Below are positions 59,104 through 64,000 of a stretch of 64,000 bases of DNA, in pieces. The position numbers and the translations under genes are program-made. The stretch's first letter is position 1; the number at the start of each line of letters is the position of its first letter. Location: NCBI GenBank assembly GCA_002470465.1, contig DKMD01000014.1:62001-126000 (forward strand), read 5' to 3'. The notes beneath the pieces are model-generated. The model ran no database searches. It saw only the letters and a program-made list of their open reading frames with translations, and was not told the DNA's origin. The stretch is from Pluralibacter sp. UBA7423 (GTDB lineage Bacteria; Pseudomonadota; Gammaproteobacteria; Enterobacterales; Enterobacteriaceae).

Positions 59104-59374
59104 CGACTTTGTGAAAATTCAGATCGAATTATAGGGTTGCTCATTTGCAATGCATTAATAATGCTTCAAACGTAACGGTTAATTGCAAAAGGCTAATTGT
59201 CAGGTTATTCTAGCCGCGCTCGCTGCATGCAATACATTGCATGAAATAAATCGCAAGAAATACATGGCCTCAAGGGTTGGCTATGGCTTCAGGTCACTGA
59301 AAAAATAATATTTTTACTTCAACTTTCGCAGAAACAGCCTTCATGAAAGCACACTCTATATGTAACGACAGAAT

Positions 59375-60511
59375 ATGATGAAGAAATACCGAATTAAACA
59401 AGTCGTATCAGTATTATTTTCGCTATTGCTCGCGGGCTGCACGGTGATTCCAGGCCAGCATCTTAGCACCTCGGGGAAAGCACATATAGAGACGCCAGAA
59501 GGCCATTACGATATTAATAAACTGGTGAGCATTTACCCTTTGTCGCCTCAGCTTATCGAGCAGTTACGCTCTGCTCCCGTCATTTCGCGTCAAAACCCCG
59601 GGCTTGAATCGCTTATCGGGCGTTATGAATACCGTATTGGCGTGGGTGATGTGCTTATGGTTACCGTTTGGGACCATCCGGAGCTGACTACTCCTGCAGG
59701 GCAATATCGCAGCGGGAGCGATACGGGCAGCTGGGTGAAATCTGATGGCACTATTTTTTATCCCTACATTGGCAAAATAAAGGTTGCGGGGAAATCACTG
59801 GATGAAATTCGGGACCAAATAAGTCGTGGTCTGGATAAGGTTATCGAAAGCCCGCAGGTAGACGTCAGCGTCGCCTCGTTTCGTTCACAGAAAGCTTATG
59901 TTACCGGTGAAGTATCAAAGTCAGGCCAGCAGGCGATCACTAACGTTCCGCTTACGGTTATGGATGCCATCAATGCCGCCGGTGGTCTGACGGCCGACGC
60001 CGACTGGCGTAACGTCGTGCTCACCCACAACGGTACCGATACCCGAATTTCGCTGTATGCCCTCCTCCAGAAAGGTGATTTAACGCAAAACCACCTGCTT
60101 TATCCCGGAGACATCCTTTTCGTGCCGCGCAATGACGATCTCAAAGTCTTTGTTATGGGTGAGGTAGGTAAACAAAGCACGCTGAAAATGGACCGCAGCG
60201 GCATGACCCTCGCGGAGGCGCTGGGCAGCGCCGAAGGTATCAGCCAGAGCATGGCAGATGCTTCCGGGGTATTTGTTATTCGCCAGAAGAGCAAAAAGGA
60301 TGACGGTAAAATTGCCAATATTTACCAGCTCAATGCGCAGGACGCTTCCGCCATGGTGCTGAGCACAGAATTCCAGCTTCAGCCCTACGACATCGTTTAT
60401 GTCACTTCAGCGCCGCTGGTGAGGTGGAATCGCGTGGTATCTCAGCTGGTTCCCACCATCTCCGGCGTTCACGATCTGACCGAGACCGCCCGCTATTTCC
60501 GCACCTGGTAA
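59375..60511 (+). CDS. wza: Outer-membrane polysaccharide export lipoprotein (Wza/GfcE type)
   Basis: Wza forms the octameric outer-membrane pore for capsule or exopolysaccharide. The 378-residue protein has a lipoprotein signal with the lipobox LLAGC. A Poly_export domain follows ([19 protein letters not shown]) and then SLBB-type repeats ([19 protein letters not shown]). The C-terminal amphipathic helix that spans the outer membrane is the region after [10 protein letters not shown]. Two in-frame ATG codons begin it. It leads the wza-wzb-wzc operon. Confidence 0.92.
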   Translation: MMKKYRIKQVVSVLFSLLLAGCTVIPGQHLSTSGKAHIETPEGHYDINKLVSIYPLSPQLIEQLRSAPVISRQNPGLESLIGRYEYRIGVGDVLMVTVWDHPELTTPAGQYRSGSDTGSWVKSDGTIFYPYIGKIKVAGKSLDEIRDQISRGLDKVIESPQVDVSVASFRSQKAYVTGEVSKSGQQAITNVPLTVMDAINAAGGLTADADWRNVVLTHNGTDTRISLYALLQKGDLTQNHLLYPGDILFVPRNDDLKVFVMGEVGKQSTLKMDRSGMTLAEALGSAEGISQSMADASGVFVIRQKSKKDDGKIANIYQLNAQDASAMVLSTEFQLQPYDIVYVTSAPLVRWNRVVSQLVPTISGVHDLTETARYFRTW

Positions 60512-60516
60512 CGCTG

Positions 60517-60951
60517 ATGCCGAGCAAAATTCTGGTGGTTTGTACGGGGAATATTTGCCGCTCGCCAATGGGAGAGCGGTTCTTCCGGGTTCTGCTACCG
60601 CATAAAAAGATTGATTCTGCCGGGACGGTCGCACTGATCAACCACGGTGCCGATGCAGACGCTCAGCGCATGGCAAAAAAATTCGGCATCTCGCTCGACG
60701 GGCACCGGGGGCGCCAGTTCACGCCGGAGCTCAGCGTCAGATATGACCTGATTCTGGTGATGGAAAAAGCGCACTTAAGACAGATCGCCCACATTGCGCC
60801 AGAGGCGAGAAGCAAAGCCATGCTGCTTGGATACTGGTTCAACCAAATGGACATTCCCGACCCCTGGCACAAAAGCGATGAAGCCTTCGACCATATCTTT
60901 CAGCTCATTGAGCGGTCATGCCAGGCCTGGGCCAGCAAATTCACCGGTTAA
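60517..60951 (+). CDS. wzb: Low-molecular-weight protein-tyrosine phosphatase (Wzb/Etp type)
   Basis: Wzb dephosphorylates the partner kinase Wzc/Etk. The 144-residue protein starts at MPSKILVVCTGNICRSPMGE (60517), 5 bp after the wza stop. CTGNICRS is the Cys-x5-Arg-Ser phosphate loop, and the general acid Asp is in IPDPWHKSDE. An in-frame opening upstream lies inside wza and is rejected. Confidence 0.95.
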   Translation: MPSKILVVCTGNICRSPMGERFFRVLLPHKKIDSAGTVALINHGADADAQRMAKKFGISLDGHRGRQFTPELSVRYDLILVMEKAHLRQIAHIAPEARSKAMLLGYWFNQMDIPDPWHKSDEAFDHIFQLIERSCQAWASKFTG

Positions 60952-60968
60952 CTTTAGGAAATCACTCG

Positions 60969-63119
60969 ATGTCTTCTGCATCAACCGCAACCCAAAAGCC
61001 TCAGGAGAGCGTCCGGGAAATCGATCTGCTTGCTCTCTTAGCTGAACTTGCCGAACACTGGAAGTGTATTGCTTTCGTCACGGCTTTGTTCACGCTGGTT
61101 GCTCTGCTTTATGCCTTATCCGCAACGCCTCTCTACCAGGCCAATGCGCTCATTCAGATTGAACAAAAGCAGGGAAATGTGTTGTTGGGCAGCCTGAGCC
61201 AGATGCTGCCCGATAGCCAGCCGCAGTCAGCTCCCGAAATTACCCTGCTGCAGTCACGCATGCTGCTTGGACAAACTGTCGATGCGCTGAATCTTCAGAC
61301 GCAAATCATGCCGAGGCAGATGCCGATCGTCGGCAAAATAATGTCAAAAATCACAGCTTCTGAGCCGATGGAGATCAAAATTGCGGAATTTGAGCTGCCT
61401 ATGACCAGTACAGGGAGCGCAACCGCAACGCTGAAAGTCATTTCAAAGCATGAGTATCTGCTCTCAGGTGAAGGGTTCGAGATTGCCGGCCAGACGGGAA
61501 AGCCGCTGCAAAAAGAGGGCGTTTCCCTTCTGGTGACGGCCATCAATGCTGAACCCGGATCCAGGTTCACGCTCACCCGATACACCCGTCTGAAAGCCAT
61601 TACCGATTTACAGAAAGCCTTTAGCGTCCAGGAACGAGGCAGAGATACCGGGATGCTCGACCTGACGATGGTCGGCGAAGATCCGGAGCTGATTACGGCG
61701 ATTCTCAACAGCATCAGCGACAGCTATCTCGCACAGAATATCGCCCGCCAGGCCGCGCAGGACGCAAAGAGCCTTGAGTTTCTTGACTCGCAATTGCCGA
61801 AAATACGCAGCGATCTGAATAGTGCTGAAGACAAGCTCAACGAGTACCGCAAACAGAAGGATTCCGTTGACTTAAATATGGAAGCCCGGTCAGTACTTGA
61901 ACAGATAGTCAACGCCGACAATCAGCTCAACGAGCTGACCTTCCGGGAAGCAGAAGTGTCGCAGCTGTACAAAAAGGATCACCCGACCTACCGGGCCTTA
62001 CTGGAAAAGCGTCAAACGCTGCAAAACGAAAAAGTAAAGCTGAACAAGCGTATCAGCGCCATGCCAGCCACTCAGCAGGAAGTACTGCGCCTGAGCCGTG
62101 ATGTCGATTCCGGTCGCGCCGTCTATTTACAGCTCCTGAATCGTCAGCAGGAACTGAACGTGGCTAAATCCAGCGCGATTGGCAACGTCAGGATCATTGA
62201 TGACGCCATCACGTTACCCAGCCCTGTCAAACCGAAAAAGGCGCTTATTGTTCTTGTCGGTATGATGATGGGAGGCGCATTTTCCGTAGCGGGCATTCTG
62301 CTAAAAGCGGCGCTTCATCAGGGGCTGGAATCTCCTGAACAGCTCGAAGAGGGAGGGATTAGCGTTTACGCCTGCGTGCCTTACTCTGAATGGTTGGGCA
62401 AACATAGCGGCAGAAGCAAAAAGAGCACGCCCGATATCCTTCTGGCAACGCAAAATCCGGCAGATATTGCGATAGAGACTATCAGAGGTCTGCGTACCAG
62501 CCTGCACTTCACCATGATGGATGCGAGGAACAACCTGTTGATGATCTCCGGTGTAAGCCCGGGCTCAGGGAAAACCTTTATCAGCAGCAACCTGGCAACC
62601 GTGGTGGCGCAAACGCAAAAAAGGGTCTTACTGATTGATGCCGATATGCGAAAAGGTTATTTACATCAGCTGTTTGGCGTGGAAGAAACTCCCGGGCTTT
62701 CCGACATTCTCAATGGCAAAGCTACCTTTGCACAGACCGTTGTCACCCTTCCGGAAGCGGACATCGACTTCATTACTCGCGGGCACACGCCTTCCAACCC
62801 GGCGGAACTGCTGATGAGTCCAGGCTTCAAAAGTTTGCTCGATGAAGTGTCGCCTCTGTACGATCTGGTCATCATCGACACGCCGCCAGCGATGGCGGTG
62901 ACAGATGCAACAGTGGTGGGCCGCTATACGGGCACCGTTTTGATGGTCGCGCGTTTTGAAGACAATACAGCCAAAGAAGTTATTGCCAGCACGCGCCGGT
63001 TTGAACAGGATGGCGTGTCAGTTGAAGGATGGATCCTGAACGGTATCCGCAAGAAAACCAGCGGCTATTATGCGTACGGTTACAGCCCCCATCCTTACGC
63101 TTATCACGATAAAAAATGA
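60969..63119 (+). CDS. wzc: Polysaccharide co-polymerase tyrosine autokinase (Wzc/Etk type)
   Basis: The 716-residue inner-membrane BY-kinase controls polymer length and export. It has an N-terminal membrane segment (about 35-55), a Wzz/GNVR periplasmic domain whose LNELTFREAEVSQLYKKDHP is very like E. coli Etk, and a second membrane segment (about 420-445). The cytoplasmic kinase domain has Walker A GVSPGSGKTF, A' LLIDADMRKG and B LVIIDTPP. The tail SGYYAYGYSPHPYAYHDKK holds the tyrosine cluster for autophosphorylation. Downstream there are no glycosyltransferases, Wzx or Wzy, only zapB. Confidence 0.94.
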   Translation: MSSASTATQKPQESVREIDLLALLAELAEHWKCIAFVTALFTLVALLYALSATPLYQANALIQIEQKQGNVLLGSLSQMLPDSQPQSAPEITLLQSRMLLGQTVDALNLQTQIMPRQMPIVGKIMSKITASEPMEIKIAEFELPMTSTGSATATLKVISKHEYLLSGEGFEIAGQTGKPLQKEGVSLLVTAINAEPGSRFTLTRYTRLKAITDLQKAFSVQERGRDTGMLDLTMVGEDPELITAILNSISDSYLAQNIARQAAQDAKSLEFLDSQLPKIRSDLNSAEDKLNEYRKQKDSVDLNMEARSVLEQIVNADNQLNELTFREAEVSQLYKKDHPTYRALLEKRQTLQNEKVKLNKRISAMPATQQEVLRLSRDVDSGRAVYLQLLNRQQELNVAKSSAIGNVRIIDDAITLPSPVKPKKALIVLVGMMMGGAFSVAGILLKAALHQGLESPEQLEEGGISVYACVPYSEWLGKHSGRSKKSTPDILLATQNPADIAIETIRGLRTSLHFTMMDARNNLLMISGVSPGSGKTFISSNLATVVAQTQKRVLLIDADMRKGYLHQLFGVEETPGLSDILNGKATFAQTVVTLPEADIDFITRGHTPSNPAELLMSPGFKSLLDEVSPLYDLVIIDTPPAMAVTDATVVGRYTGTVLMVARFEDNTAKEVIASTRRFEQDGVSVEGWILNGIRKKTSGYYAYGYSPHPYAYHDKK

Positions 63120-63142
63120 GTAAACGCTGGCAGCAAAACAAA

Positions 63143-63164
63143 ACACCCTTCTGACGAAGGGTGT
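63143..63164. terminator. Bidirectional terminator between wzc and zapB
   Basis: ACACCCTTC and GAAGGGTGT form a perfect 9-bp stem around tgac. It serves the convergent wzc and zapB genes. Confidence 0.8.
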
Positions 63165-63173
63165 AGTGGGAAA

Positions 63174-63419
63174 TCAGACTTCTTCCATGCGGCCCAGCAG
63201 CGCCTGTAAACGCTCCTGCCAGCCGTGCTGCTGTTCTTTCAGCTGGTTGTTTTCGCGTTCCAGATCTTCGCGGCTGTGCGCAGCGTTCTGCACTTCCTGA
63301 GCCAGCGTATTGTTCTTCTCTTTCAGCTCTTCGATTTCCATCTGCAGCAGGGTGATGGTATCAATCGCCTGCTGTACTTTAGATTCCAGTTTCTCAAACA
63401 CTTCTAATGACATCGTCAT
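63174..63419 (-). CDS. zapB: Cell division protein ZapB
   Basis: ZapB stimulates Z-ring assembly and links it to MatP. The 81-residue protein is one long coiled coil: [20 protein letters not shown] followed by heptads rich in Leu, Glu and Gln. AGGAGAGG lies just upstream; an inner ATG at 63413 has better spacing and may be the real start. The gene is divergent from glpF as in E. coli. Confidence 0.95.
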   Translation of the reverse strand: MTMSLEVFEKLESKVQQAIDTITLLQMEIEELKEKNNTLAQEVQNAAHSREDLERENNQLKEQQHGWQERLQALLGRMEEV

Positions 63420-63843
63420 ACCTCTCCTGAATTTGCAAGGCGTTGATCTCGGCCCGGAACCCCGGCGACGCCTTAACGAAAATAAGCGCACTGCTGTGCC
63501 TCGATTGTATGGAGCGCCGTGCTCCCTGTCCAGCGCCGGGGCGCGCAGATTGCGGTTTGCAACACTTTTCAGCCTCGTCCTGGAACGTTCGCCGCAAAAT
63601 CCCCTCAATTGTTAATCTGTTCGTTACATAAATGAGCCCGCTTGCGGATTGACAACGGTCAAAATGCGCACTTCATAGCGCGAAAACGCTCATTTTATTG
63701 ACGAGGTACACAGATTTTGATTTCGATATTTCTCGTTTTTGTTCGTTAACGATAAATTAACACTATGCCTACATGGCAACATGGTCGTCTCCGACCTCCA
63801 TGTTCACAATAATCATTAATCCATTAGTCTTCAGGATCCGATC
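63420..63843. promoter_or_regulatory. Divergent zapB/glpF control region
   Basis: No gene is seen in these 424 bp. The right part (63716-63757) contains TTTCGATATTTCTCG and TTCGTTAACGATAA, closely similar to the tandem GlpR operators I remember upstream of E. coli glpFK. So glycerol-3-phosphate control of the glpF operon is likely kept. CRP sites usually overlap these operators and were not resolved. Confidence 0.65.
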
Positions 63844-64000
63844 ATGAGTCAAACATCAACCTTAAAAGGCCAGTGCATTGCCGAGTTCCTTGGTACCGGG
63901 TTGTTGATCTTCTTCGGTGTTGGATGCGTGGCCGCGCTAAAAGTTGCAGGCGCGACCTTCGGTCAATGGGAAATCAGTATTATCTGGGGCTTAGGGGTGG
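63844..64000 (+). CDS. glpF: Glycerol facilitator, 5' part, cut by window edge
   Basis: The first 52 residues, MSQTSTLKGQCIAEFLGTGL onward, are nearly identical to E. coli GlpF, an aquaglyceroporin of the inner membrane. The first membrane helix and the start of the second are visible. The ribosome-binding site is AGGATC. What follows (expected glpK) is outside the window. Confidence 0.97.
   Translation, partial: MSQTSTLKGQCIAEFLGTGLLIFFGVGCVAALKVAGATFGQWEISIIWGLGV

Larger units (their letters stand above)
58641..59374. promoter_or_regulatory. 734-bp AT-rich regulatory region between sbp and the wza operon
   Basis: No gene is supported. The left part must hold the sbp promoter. The centre has an imperfect tandem repeat (58976-59042 and 59056-59131) with shared accctttcatc, taggaa-attcat and ttcagatcgaat blocks. 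Each unit contains an RcsAB-like box. A JUMPstart/ops element (GGCGGTAG) was looked for and not found. The long leader before wza is typical of capsule-export operons. Confidence 0.65.

Overview
The window looks like chromosome from an Enterobacteriaceae member, most likely Enterobacter or a close relative. Nearly every backbone protein is close to its E. coli counterpart. The lipopolysaccharide core cluster, however, is of the Klebsiella/Enterobacter kind (waaQ, wabG, wabN, waaE; no E. coli waaP/Y/R/J set), and several accessory genes absent from E. coli K-12 sit between conserved neighbours. The species call is an inference from gene content, not a database match.

Layout. 1-17.7 kb: end of a lipopolysaccharide glycosyltransferase cluster, then tdh-kbl (reverse), then hldD(rfaD)-waaF-waaC, three further envelope genes ending in the O-antigen ligase waaL, the reverse-strand deacetylase wabN, and a tight run waaQ-wabG-two glycosyltransferases-waaA-waaE-coaD. 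Together these make ADP-heptose, attach Kdo and heptose to lipid A, extend the outer core and ligate O-antigen. 18-25.5 kb: housekeeping block mutM, rpmG, rpmB, radC, coaBC, dut, slmA, pyrE, rph, yicC.

25.5-42.4 kb: an AT-rich integrative and mobilizable element of about 16.9 kb inserted at the 3' end of yicC. It is bounded by two 21-bp copies of the yicC 3' end that differ only at synonymous positions. It carries a P4-type tyrosine integrase, an SMEK-like protein, an unrecognised protein, a three-gene set (ParB-like protein, D12-class adenine methyltransferase, OLD-like ATPase-TOPRIM nuclease) that I read as a candidate phage-defence system, a candidate oriT with mobC and a relaxase, a small membrane-protein/orphan-gene pair sharing an operator-like palindrome, a Tn554/GIsul2-like set of three tyrosine recombinases plus a small coiled-coil protein, an AlpA-type regulator and one more orphan.

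42.4-51.5 kb: backbone resumes with the native yicC terminator, a small orphan, yicG, ligB, and the gmk-rpoZ-spoT-trmH-recG operon. 51.5-64 kb: recG is followed directly by glpX, then fpr-yiiR-yiiQ-tpiA, an added DASS-type permease, cdh and sbp, then an Etk-type wza-wzb-wzc set behind a 0.7-kb regulatory region with two RcsAB-like boxes, then zapB and the start of glpF. glpX is therefore separated from glpF, unlike the E. coli glpFKX operon, which indicates a rearrangement. No tRNA, rRNA or CRISPR array was seen.
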